Shown: piece after piece, positions 1-5,087 of the stretch
Layout: each line of letters opens with the position of its first letter
Numbering within the stretch: position 1 is the stretch's first letter
NCBI GenBank assembly: GCA_033549245.1
Contig: JAWSUW010000049.1
Coordinates: 1 to 21,431, forward strand
Reading direction: 5' to 3'
Source: Fusibacter_D sp033549245
Lineage (GTDB): Bacteria > Bacillota > Clostridia > Peptostreptococcales > Acidaminobacteraceae
Length of the DNA: 21,431 nt
The notes under the pieces: model-generated
The model's input: the letters and a program-made list of their open reading frames with translations, nothing else
What the model was told of the DNA's origin: nothing
Databases searched by the model: none
Translations under genes and position numbers: made by a program

Positions 1-40
1 CCGATATTAATGAAGATATTATTACTATTAAAAAATCCAT
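1..40 (-). CDS. partial start of an unidentified small or membrane protein gene
   Basis: An ATG at 40 reading leftwards is preceded at a normal distance by a GAGGTG ribosome site (47-52), the same style as the pilin gene in this region. Only 13 codons are visible before the window ends. They encode a hydrophobic N-terminus (MDFLIVIISSLIS), which would fit a membrane segment or signal sequence. The family cannot be recognised. It lies about 57 nt beyond the end of repeat block 1, a spacing like that between blocks 2 and 3 and their next genes. It could be a chance open frame; the reading rests on ribosome site, spacing and hydrophobicity. Confidence 0.35.
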   Translation of the reverse strand, partial: MDFLIVIISSLIS

Positions 41-60
41 TCCATACACCTCAAATCTAT

Positions 61-180
61 ATGTTGTATGCGGCACTTCATTCAGCACTATATCTTGCAT
101 AAATTTATGCTTTGATTGGATGCATAGACGTGTAATGCTTCTGTAACATTAGTACATTTGTCAGTTATGCTAAAACCCTT
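61..180. other. non-coding stretch left of repeat block 1
   Basis: No gene seen. It holds a perfect 14-bp palindrome GCATAAATTTATGC at 97-110. The string tatcttgcata at about 91-101 matches the end of repeat blocks 2 and 3, so the block probably extends weakly to here with an insertion relative to the other copies. Confidence 0.4.
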
Positions 181-335
181 GCGATCACTACCTTACAGCC
201 TCTTTATCCTTTCACCATACTCACGTCGCGCATGATTATGATGAAAGGATAAATATATGCAGCATCTTGTGATTGAACGCTTATTCTCCACAAGATATAA
301 CTTTCATCTTTTAAATCATTCTTACATCATATTAA
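180..335 (-). repeat. structured intergenic repeat block, copy 1 (downstream of pilin gene)
   Basis: This block follows the pilin stop codon in transcription order and matches the block at 1860-2045 over roughly 150 nt by eye. It contains a 47-nt hairpin (205-251; 15-nt arms beginning TATCCTTTCA, 17-nt conserved loop) and a second hairpin (264-296; 8-bp perfect stem ATCTTGTG/CACAAGAT with a loop sharing the AGCGTTC core). Read on the minus strand, the single imperfect pair of the first hairpin is a G-U wobble, which suggests folding as RNA or single-stranded DNA of that strand. No T-run follows either hairpin, so neither is an ordinary terminator. Function unknown. Confidence 0.7.
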
Positions 336-337
336 TC

Positions 338-697
338 TCACAACCAAGGAACTTCACCATCAGGTGGATTATCCTCATTGGTCTCATTGTGAGTACTACA
401 TCCAAATCCATTTTCATTGCTATATGAAATAATACCATTTGATGGACATATTTTATTTGTAAGTTCATACTTTAATAGAAAATCTGTCACTTCCGATGAT
501 TCTGGTTGTTCCGGATGTTCCATCATATACATCTGAAAATCTTTCTCCAACTGCTTGATATTATACTCACAGACTCTTTTCTCAACTAATTCCCTAATCC
601 CGTTTAATCTTGGAACAGCTATTGCAGCGATGATTCCTAATATTGCTATCACAACAATTAATTCTACTAAAGTAAAACCATCAGATTTTCTATCCAT
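338..697 (-). CDS. type IV pilin-like protein (prepilin N-terminal cleavage/methylation motif)
   Basis: The 119-residue product starts with a short charged leader ending in Gly (MDRKSDG) followed by FTLVE and a long hydrophobic helix. This is the class III signal cut by prepilin peptidase, with Glu at +5 of the mature protein. The C-terminal half has the CP..G....(x)..CS.H pattern common in small clostridial pilins and ComGC-like pseudopilins, where the cysteines may form a disulfide. I chose ATG 697 because AAGGTG at 704-709 lies 6 nt upstream; the GTG inside that ribosome site is unlikely to be the start. It lies 60 nt after the RhuM-family gene. No pilus assembly ATPase, PilC or peptidase is nearby, so it is an orphan pilin. 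The acidic tail ending EVPWL is shared with a severed pilin end at 3382-3537. Confidence 0.85.
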   Translation of the reverse strand: MDRKSDGFTLVELIVVIAILGIIAAIAVPRLNGIRELVEKRVCEYNIKQLEKDFQMYMMEHPEQPESSEVTDFLLKYELTNKICPSNGIISYSNENGFGCSTHNETNEDNPPDGEVPWL

Positions 698-729
698 TGT
701 TATCACCTTAAAAATTAATCATTAACTTG

Positions 730-754
730 AACTGCCAAGAAATCCTTGACAGTT
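730..754 (-). promoter_or_regulatory. hairpin between RhuM-family gene and pilin gene
   Basis: A 10-bp stem (AACTGCCAAG on plus, one wobble pair) with a 5-nt loop lies just after the RhuM-family stop and before the pilin ribosome site. On the minus strand it is followed by an AT-rich stretch ending in TTTTT about 13 nt later. It may be a weak terminator or an mRNA processing/stability site controlling readthrough into the pilin gene. Confidence 0.45.
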
Positions 755-757
755 GCA

Positions 758-1792
758 TCAATCCTCTTCTGTGTTTTCCACAAGCCTATCAAAGTCACTT
801 TTAAACAATCGATCCTGCACAATTCGATATTTCTCAAATTCACTCTCTGCATGAGCTTTAGCAATTTCTGCTGTAACTTTTCCCGCATCTTGTAAAACAC
901 TACGGTCAGTCGCTTCTATAAATCGGTTAAGTCTTATTTCCCAGTCACTCATGGTCATGGGAATATGCCTGAGCGCCATATCCTCTGCAATATCTAAATA
1001 AGCAGAAACAAGTCTTTGTAGTTGTGCCATTTCTGATTCATTCAAATAATTCTTAGCAACGGAAACATCAAACTTCTGGATTTTTCCATTGGGCGCATCT
1101 TTCCAACTCGTTAGTCCCATATGCTTCTTTTCAGCATCTGCACGATTAAAGATGACTTCAGCAGCAGTGTGTCCATGAATAGCCCAATGAAGTTTGTTTT
1201 GTACAGTTGAGAAAAAACGCCTTGTAGCAGTTGCATTGACATCATAATCAATAGCGGTTGCATATATGTCAGTAATCTTTTGATAAAACTTTCTTTCACT
1301 TAGTCGGATCTCACGAACGCGTTGAAGCTGTTCTTCAAAGTACTGTTTCGTTAAAATGGATCCTCCGCTTTTAAGTCGTTCATCATCCATTGCAAACCCT
1401 TTAATCGTAAAATCTTTTACAATTTGATTTGCCCATTTGCGAAATTGTACAGCGCGTTCATTATTGATTTTAAACCCAACAGCGATAATGACTTGTAAAT
1501 TATAATGCTTGACTTCTCTGTTTACTTTACGTGAACCTTCAGTTTGAACTATTAGGAATTTCCTAATAGTTGCCTCCTCTTGAAGCTCGTGATCAGAAAA
1601 TATTTTTTTGATATGCTCATTTATTGTTGGAATTTCAACATCGTATAAAGAAGCCAGCATCTTTTGTGTAAGCCAGATATTTTCGTTTTCATATCTCATC
1701 TCAAAGCTTTGAGAATCATCACCTGTTGCGGCAATATATGTAAGATACTCTGCTGCGCTCGAACGAATAGCAATATCATTTTTCTTTTTCAC
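758..1792 (-). CDS. RhuM-family protein (virulence RhuM / accessory DNA-associated family)
   Basis: The 344-residue, soluble product matches the RhuM family along its full length. I recognise the N-terminal IWLTQKMLASLYDV segment, the family hallmark ATIRKFLIVQTEGSR at about 73-87, the HYNLQVIIAVGFKINNERA block, and a C-terminal GHTAAEVIFNRADAEKK segment. RhuM proteins were named from a Salmonella pathogenicity island and are scattered in accessory regions; biochemical function is not established. The start is GTG at 1792 with GGGAG 8 nt upstream. No transmembrane segments are evident. The hallmark codons contain a perfect 12-bp-arm palindrome (1547-1571), partly repeated in non-coding DNA at 3251-3275. 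It has a plausible own promoter and is followed by the pilin gene. Confidence 0.85.
   Translation of the reverse strand: MKKKNDIAIRSSAAEYLTYIAATGDDSQSFEMRYENENIWLTQKMLASLYDVEIPTINEHIKKIFSDHELQEEATIRKFLIVQTEGSRKVNREVKHYNLQVIIAVGFKINNERAVQFRKWANQIVKDFTIKGFAMDDERLKSGGSILTKQYFEEQLQRVREIRLSERKFYQKITDIYATAIDYDVNATATRRFFSTVQNKLHWAIHGHTAAEVIFNRADAEKKHMGLTSWKDAPNGKIQKFDVSVAKNYLNESEMAQLQRLVSAYLDIAEDMALRHIPMTMSDWEIRLNRFIEATDRSVLQDAGKVTAEIAKAHAESEFEKYRIVQDRLFKSDFDRLVENTEED
1547..1571. repeat. 25-nt palindrome inside the RhuM-family gene
   Basis: Arms AACTATTAGGAA and TTCCTAATAGTT pair perfectly around one central base. The palindrome lies in the codons of the family hallmark TIRKFLIV. A 10-of-12 paired version is at 3251-3275. 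Confidence 0.85.
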
Positions 1793-1814
1793 AAGATCAC
1801 TCCCTTCATCATTG

Positions 1815-1843
1815 ATTATACTATGTCTGTATATTTAGAACAA
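1815..1843 (-). promoter_or_regulatory. promoter for the RhuM-family gene
   Basis: Read on the minus strand: -35 TTGTTC (1838-1843), a 17-bp spacer and -10 TATAAT (1815-1820), 23 nt before the GTG start. It lies between repeat block 2 and the gene, so the block would be outside this transcript. Confidence 0.6.
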
Positions 1844-1859
1844 ATTGGTTTGTCAAATC

Positions 1860-2045
1860 TACATCTTGCATAACAAACTTTTTTCTTGACTTTTTTCTGC
1901 TACATCTTGTTGTTTGTATCCTTTCAGCATACTCACGTCGCACATGATTATGCTAAAAGGATAAAAATATGCAATATATTGTATTCGAACGCTCGCTTTC
2001 CAGAATATATGGGCTTTCATTTTTTAGTCATCTTACATTACATTC
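1860..2045 (-). repeat. structured intergenic repeat block, copy 2 (between nuclease and RhuM-family genes)
   Basis: This is the best preserved copy. Hairpin A (1917-1963) has 15-nt arms TATCCTTTCAGCATA and TATGCTAAAAGGATA around the loop CTCACGTCGCACATGAT, nearly identical to copy 1. Hairpin B (1974-2010) has a stem ATATATT/AATATAT, different in sequence from copy 1 but at the same place, with the loop core AGCGTTC (minus strand) kept. The left end (1860-1910) matches block 3 and carries the string AAGATGTAG twice about 40 nt apart on the minus strand. Confidence 0.7.
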
Positions 2046-2118
2046 ACATTTCCAACTATCACGTAATCCTTAACAGTTCATTCCAATGCACTCAAATTCG
2101 ATGAGTTATAAGCCCGGC
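2046..2118. other. non-coding stretch right of repeat block 2
   Basis: No gene seen. In copy 1 the pilin 3' end begins at the matching place; here the similarity fades and no EVPWL-type pilin end could be found in any minus-strand frame. Confidence 0.4.
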
Positions 2119-2151
2119 ATAATCCGGCACTATCCGGCAGTGCCGGATTAT
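2119..2151. terminator. strong GC-rich hairpin downstream of the nuclease gene
   Basis: A 13-bp perfect stem ATAATCCGGCACT/AGTGCCGGATTAT encloses ATCCGGC. The unit TGCCGGAT recurs three times in and beside it, reminiscent of REP-type elements. The T-rich tail is on the plus-strand side only and no plus-strand gene reads into it. It may therefore be a repeat or an mRNA 3' end structure rather than a classic terminator. Confidence 0.45.
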
Positions 2152-2187
2152 TTCTTTCATACAAGCAGTTCTTAGATTTCTTAATTG

Positions 2188-2204
2188 GTCACGCAGTGCG
2201 TGAC
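2188..2204. repeat. 17-nt palindrome at the nuclease stop codon, copy of an in-gene palindrome
   Basis: GTCACGCAGTGCGTGAC has 8-bp perfect arms around one base and begins right at the stop codon. Its central 15-mer TCACGCAGTGCGTGA is identical to 2931-2945 inside the nuclease gene. Confidence 0.85.
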
Positions 2205-3226
2205 TAATCTTGCAACCCTTTCTCAATTTCAATCAAATTCCTCTCCCGCTTCAATTCCTTCTTTAATTCTTCTTCTGTCGGTAAATACGGAAGGTATTTC
2301 GCAGAAAAAAGCTGCTTGCTTTCTTCTAACACAGAGTATTTTACAACCGTTTCATTTCTTTCTGACGATAAGATAATGCCTATTGTCGGATTATCAGAAT
2401 CTGATTTAATCTCTTTTTCAAAATACCTCACATAAAAATCCATTTGTCCAATATCCTGATGACTTAATTTGCCTACCTTTAGGTCAATAAGAATGAAACA
2501 CTTTAAGATATAATTGTAAAAAACTAAATCGATATAAAAATGGTCTCCATCTGCAGTAATTCTTTTCTGTCTTGCAACGAACGAAAATCCTTTGCCAAGC
2601 TCCAAGAGAAATTTCTGCAGATTATCCATCAACGCTTTTTCAACTTCAATTTCGGTAAAATCTCGATGATCATTCAAACCCATAAACTCAAGTACAAAGG
2701 GATCCTTAATGATGTCTTCTGCTTGGATGCCTTTTTCCAACTTATTAATTTCATTTCGAACGATCTGCTTGTTCTGGCTTGCCAGAATCCTCTGGTAATA
2801 AAAAGAGTTGATTTGTCTATCTAATTGTCGCGTGCTCCAATTTTGTTCGATGCACTCATCTAAGTAAAATTTTCTGATTTCTGCATTTTCTATCTTCATT
2901 AATAGCCGATAATGCGTCCAGCTCAATTCATCACGCAGTGCGTGATGTTTTTGAAATACCAAATAGAATTGACGCATATACCTTAAATTAGTAACAGTAA
3001 AGCCTTTTCCGAACTCTCTTGTTAGATCCTTTGAAAGATCTTTTAATAATTCTTCTCCATATTCAGCACGCTCATTTCCGTCTTGTGCTTCAACAATCAA
3101 TTTTCCTACATTCCAGTAAGCTTCAACCATGGCAAAATTAACTGCTTTATAGGCTTTTTCCCGTGCATTGGTAAGCACTTCTTTTATGGAGTCATATACG
3201 CTTCTGTCTAATTCGTTTTTGGCCAA
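2204..3226 (-). CDS. DUF1016/YhcG-family PDDEXK nuclease-domain protein
   Basis: The 340-residue product has the two-part layout of the DUF1016/YhcG family. The N-terminal DUF1016_N part (about 5-150) has the hallmark HALRDELSWTHYRLL and NWSTRQLDRQI blocks. The C-terminal PD-(D/E)XK nuclease-like part (about 170-325) has candidate active-site residues Asp233 (YIDLVFYN), Asp248 and Lys250 (IDLK), and Gln261 (GQMDFY). The usual E-x-K appears here as D-x-K, which still fits the fold. Family members are found in accessory and mobile regions; their targets are not firmly known. The start is TTG 3226 (MAKNELD), with AGGTGAG upstream; an overlapping ATG is in another frame and soon stops. A palindrome in the HALRDE codons recurs at the stop codon. 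Confidence 0.85.
   Translation of the reverse strand: MAKNELDRSVYDSIKEVLTNAREKAYKAVNFAMVEAYWNVGKLIVEAQDGNERAEYGEELLKDLSKDLTREFGKGFTVTNLRYMRQFYLVFQKHHALRDELSWTHYRLLMKIENAEIRKFYLDECIEQNWSTRQLDRQINSFYYQRILASQNKQIVRNEINKLEKGIQAEDIIKDPFVLEFMGLNDHRDFTEIEVEKALMDNLQKFLLELGKGFSFVARQKRITADGDHFYIDLVFYNYILKCFILIDLKVGKLSHQDIGQMDFYVRYFEKEIKSDSDNPTIGIILSSERNETVVKYSVLEESKQLFSAKYLPYLPTEEELKKELKRERNLIEIEKGLQD
2931..2945. repeat. 15-nt palindrome inside the nuclease gene
   Basis: TCACGCAGTGCGTGA (7-bp arms, one central base) lies in the codons of the ALRDE family motif and is repeated exactly within 2188-2204. Confidence 0.85.
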
Positions 3227-3250
3227 CTCATCTCACCTACTTTTTGTTTC

Positions 3251-3277
3251 AACAATTCGGAAATTCCTAATAGTTGC
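3251..3277 (-). pseudogene. tiny RhuM-like remnant upstream of the nuclease gene
   Basis: Read on the minus strand these nine codons encode ATIRNFRIV, matching the RhuM hallmark ATIRKFLIV of the gene at 758-1792 (1547-1573). Codon-level identity is high, and the stretch keeps most of the palindrome. No further RhuM coding can be followed on either side. It is either a relic of a lost RhuM gene or a dispersed copy of the palindrome itself. Confidence 0.45.
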
Positions 3278-3284
3278 TCTGTTC

Positions 3285-3384
3285 TATATCTTCCATAACA
3301 AATTTGATTCTTAACAATTTTTATGCTACATATTGTGGTTCTGATTACTTCACCCTACTCACGTTGCCCAACCATACTCAATCA
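3285..3384 (-). repeat. decayed structured repeat block, copy 3 (after severed pilin end)
   Basis: The strings cttccataacaaa, gctacatattgt and cttcaccctactcacgttg match copy 2 in order and spacing. The second arm of hairpin A and all of hairpin B are missing. The sequence passes straight into the 3' end of the pilin remnant, so this copy looks deleted by about 100 nt compared with copy 1. Confidence 0.55.
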
Positions 3385-3537
3385 CAACCAAGGCACTTCT
3401 GGTTCTTCAGGATCCTCTTCGTCCCCATCATCCATATGCACACTACACATAACATGCCCATCTACATAACTGATCACACCACCACTCGGACACACATCAC
3501 CAAAATTCTCAATCAGGATATTTAATACTGCCATCAT
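3382..3537 (-). pseudogene. severed 3' end of a pilin gene, overlapping the neighbouring gene
   Basis: The minus-strand frame ending at TGA 3382 encodes a 51-residue C-terminus with CPSGGVISY, a second Cys in MCSVH, an acidic stretch and the ending EVPWL. This parallels CPSNGIISY...CSTH...EVPWL in the intact pilin at 338-697. The N-terminal signal and hydrophobic helix are absent. Reading upstream, the frame runs into the 3' end of the ORF-3-like gene, whose last ten codons overlap it in another frame. The nearest ATG pair (3532-3537) has no evident ribosome site. I take it as a relic left when the ORF-3-like gene was inserted; a silent partial pilin cassette is the other reading. Confidence 0.65.
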
Positions 3538-4207
3538 ACCCACAAACACCAAACCGCGGAGAATTGCAAATATTCATAAACATATCTTCGCCACATTCAT
3601 GGTCTTCTTGACAATCATCACATAAAAGCCCTGCTCCTTCATACATACATTCGGTACAAACTGCTGTGGCTTTTTGATCTCCACATTCATCGCAAATGTA
3701 TTCAATAGGATTGTTCCTCGATAAAATTGTAAGTAGATCTTTTTTCCATGTTCCAACTCTGTACTCAAAAACATTTATAGTCAAGTCCGTTGTTGAACCA
3801 AAATCATATTCATAATCAAAAACCATACCTTCTTCAATCACAGTGTTCAATTTGAAGTTCATTCCTTTAACAGGATATCCCCAGGCTGCGCTTGGCACCG
3901 GATCATTTTCATAAGTAATTCCATATATATTGAAAGCACTTAAATGTCCACAGCACTCAAGCCATATATCTCTAAGAAACCCGTCTACATCTTTAAGTTT
4001 TGCATCTTCTCTGAATTCTGTGAGAAGCCAATAGGATTTGTCATACTTTCCGGATATAGCAAGACCAAAATAACCACACTCTTTGTCACTTGCAAGTTTA
4101 TCCTGTTCATTTTTGCGTTCTTTGCATGCAGAAATGTGCTTTAGCATTGAGGTTTTTGTGTATTCTTTTCCGCAGAATCTGCATTTTCCTTTACTTTGCT
4201 TACTCAT
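3509..4207 (-). CDS. zinc-finger plus pRiA4b ORF-3-like domain protein
   Basis: The 232-residue product has three parts. A short N-terminal zinc finger has Cys9, Cys12, His24 and Cys28. A central domain (about 45-165) contains FDYEYDFGSTTDL, the core of the plasmid pRiA4b ORF-3-like family. A C-terminal cysteine-rich part has CxxC pairs at 172/175, 184/187 and 196/199, followed by further cysteines, probably zinc ribbons. The family is common on plasmids and in mobile regions; no biochemical role is established. The start is ATG 4207 with AAAGGAG upstream; an in-frame upstream extension lacks a ribosome site. The last codons overlap the pilin remnant, suggesting that the gene arrived by recombination into a pilin gene. 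Confidence 0.75.
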   Translation of the reverse strand: MSKQSKGKCRFCGKEYTKTSMLKHISACKERKNEQDKLASDKECGYFGLAISGKYDKSYWLLTEFREDAKLKDVDGFLRDIWLECCGHLSAFNIYGITYENDPVPSAAWGYPVKGMNFKLNTVIEEGMVFDYEYDFGSTTDLTINVFEYRVGTWKKDLLTILSRNNPIEYICDECGDQKATAVCTECMYEGAGLLCDDCQEDHECGEDMFMNICNSPRFGVCGYDGSIKYPD

Positions 4208-4283
4208 GTCCTTCTCCTTTACTCTCAAGATGTGTGGGTTAATTGCCCTCAACTATACTACCATATAACTTTATCCGAAGTTT

Positions 4284-4472
4284 ATGCAATTTGCATTATT
4301 ATCAATATGAAACATACTTACTTAAGGCTCATGTGTTTGCATGCAAACACTATGTCGCCCGATATTTTCACTTCGTGAAAAATCGCACCTAACCCTCCTG
4401 CATTTTTTCAAAATGCTACGTTCGGGCAACATTTTCAGCAAAGCTGAAAAGTTGTATTTATGCAAAATGCAT
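4284..4472. repeat. cluster of seven palindromes and hairpins in 190 bp
   Basis: No gene lies between 4208 and 4475. In order, it holds ATGCAA-T-TTGCAT (4284-4296), the perfect 18-bp palindrome GTGTTTGCATGCAAACAC (4333-4350), TTTTCAC-TTC-GTGAAAA (4365-4381), GCATTTT-TTC-AAAATGC (4400-4416), TTTTCAGC-AAA-GCTGAAAA (4432-4450) and ATGCA-AAA-TGCAT (4460-4472). An outer stem GCCCGA/TCGGGC (4357-4362 with 4422-4427) encloses two of the hairpins, making a branched fold. Four hairpins have 3-nt loops. One may serve the end of the regulator gene at 4476, but none has a clean T-run. Confidence 0.6.
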
Positions 4473-4475
4473 TAA

Positions 4476-4961
4476 TTACCCCAAAAACTTCAGTATAAAT
4501 ATCCCATCATTCCCAGCATCCTGCCACTGAACAAACTTCATACCTTCTTTAATCTCTTTTTCCTCAACCCACTTAAACCTGTATCCATTGTGTTTAAGTA
4601 AGTCCACAAGAATCTCTGCCACTTCATCTTCCATACCATAGATATTAACAATCTCATTCTTTTCAAAATTCTCTTCCAGTACTGAGATCATATGATTCTG
4701 AATCTTAAGTACTGCCTTATAAGACCTTGAGATATAATCTACTGTCTTCTTTGAAAGATAGGTGAACCCAGTAGGAGTAAGTATATACTTCACTTTATTC
4801 CCACTAAGTTTCTCTGCTTTGATCAGTCCAGTCTTTGCAAACTTCTTGATCAGCAGGTTCACCATCCCAAGTGAAATACCTACCTCACTTGAGATATCCC
4901 TTTGTGATATATAATCATGTTTTTGGATCACTTCCAGCATGTTGATTTCGTATAATTCCAT
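4476..4961 (-). CDS. winged helix-turn-helix transcriptional regulator (MarR-like, surface-polysaccharide locus)
   Basis: The 161-residue protein has an N-terminal winged HTH (about 8-70). Helices around ISQRDISSEVGISLGMVNLLIKKF and a short wing rich in Lys and Gly (LSGNKVKYILTPTG) are visible. A linker helix and a small C-terminal alpha/beta domain (about 105-161) follow, which could sense a ligand. AAGGGG at a normal distance supports the ATG at 4961. It follows the sugar-phosphate transferase gene but is separated from it by a terminator and has its own promoter with a palindrome overlapping the expected transcript start, so it probably controls itself. Similar MarR-like regulators are known beside exopolysaccharide genes; that it regulates the neighbouring genes is inference. 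Confidence 0.75.
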   Translation of the reverse strand: MELYEINMLEVIQKHDYISQRDISSEVGISLGMVNLLIKKFAKTGLIKAEKLSGNKVKYILTPTGFTYLSKKTVDYISRSYKAVLKIQNHMISVLEENFEKNEIVNIYGMEDEVAEILVDLLKHNGYRFKWVEEKEIKEGMKFVQWQDAGNDGIFILKFLG

Positions 4962-4977
4962 AGTATCCCCTTATTAC

Positions 4978-4992
4978 GTTCAATCATTGAAC
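4978..4992. promoter_or_regulatory. palindromic operator candidate in the regulator promoter
   Basis: GTTCAATCATTGAAC has perfect 7-bp arms and one central base. It lies 4 nt downstream of a TATAAT -10 box (4997-5002, minus strand) and 16 nt upstream of the regulator start, a typical place for autorepression. Confidence 0.55.
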
Positions 4993-4996
4993 ACCC

Positions 4997-5025
4997 ATTA
5001 TAGAATAACACTTCTACCTGTTTTG
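4997..5025 (-). promoter_or_regulatory. promoter for the winged-helix regulator gene
   Basis: The minus strand shows a consensus TATAAT at 4997-5002. The -35 region at normal spacing is poor; a TTGACC lies 22 bp away, too far for ordinary use. A weak -35 would fit a regulated promoter. Confidence 0.4.
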
Positions 5026-5043
5026 GTCAACGCCTTTAAGCAC

Positions 5044-5074
5044 TAAAAAACCGCATCTTTTCAGAATACGGTTC
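5044..5074 (-). terminator. terminator after the sugar-phosphate transferase gene
   Basis: On the minus strand an AACCGTAT.../...ATGCGGTT stem with a wobble pair is followed directly by TTTTTTAG, 14 nt or more after the transferase stop. Confidence 0.8.
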
Positions 5075-5087
5075 AATATATAACCAT

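Noticed and set aside
61..335. c-di-GMP riboswitch linked to the pilin gene
   Set aside because: Clostridial pilin genes can be under c-di-GMP riboswitches, but the conserved GEMM or class II core strings are not present, and block 1 lies downstream of the pilin.
180..2045. Intergenic blocks as classical integron attC sites
   Set aside because: The cassette-like layout is suggestive, but no RYYYAAC/GTTRRRY core pair could be placed at the ends of the blocks and no integrase gene is in the window.
2080..2145. A 22-codon minus-strand frame (MKEIIRHC...) beyond the nuclease gene
   Set aside because: It is mostly made by the GC-rich hairpin 2119-2151, has no ribosome site and matches no family I know.
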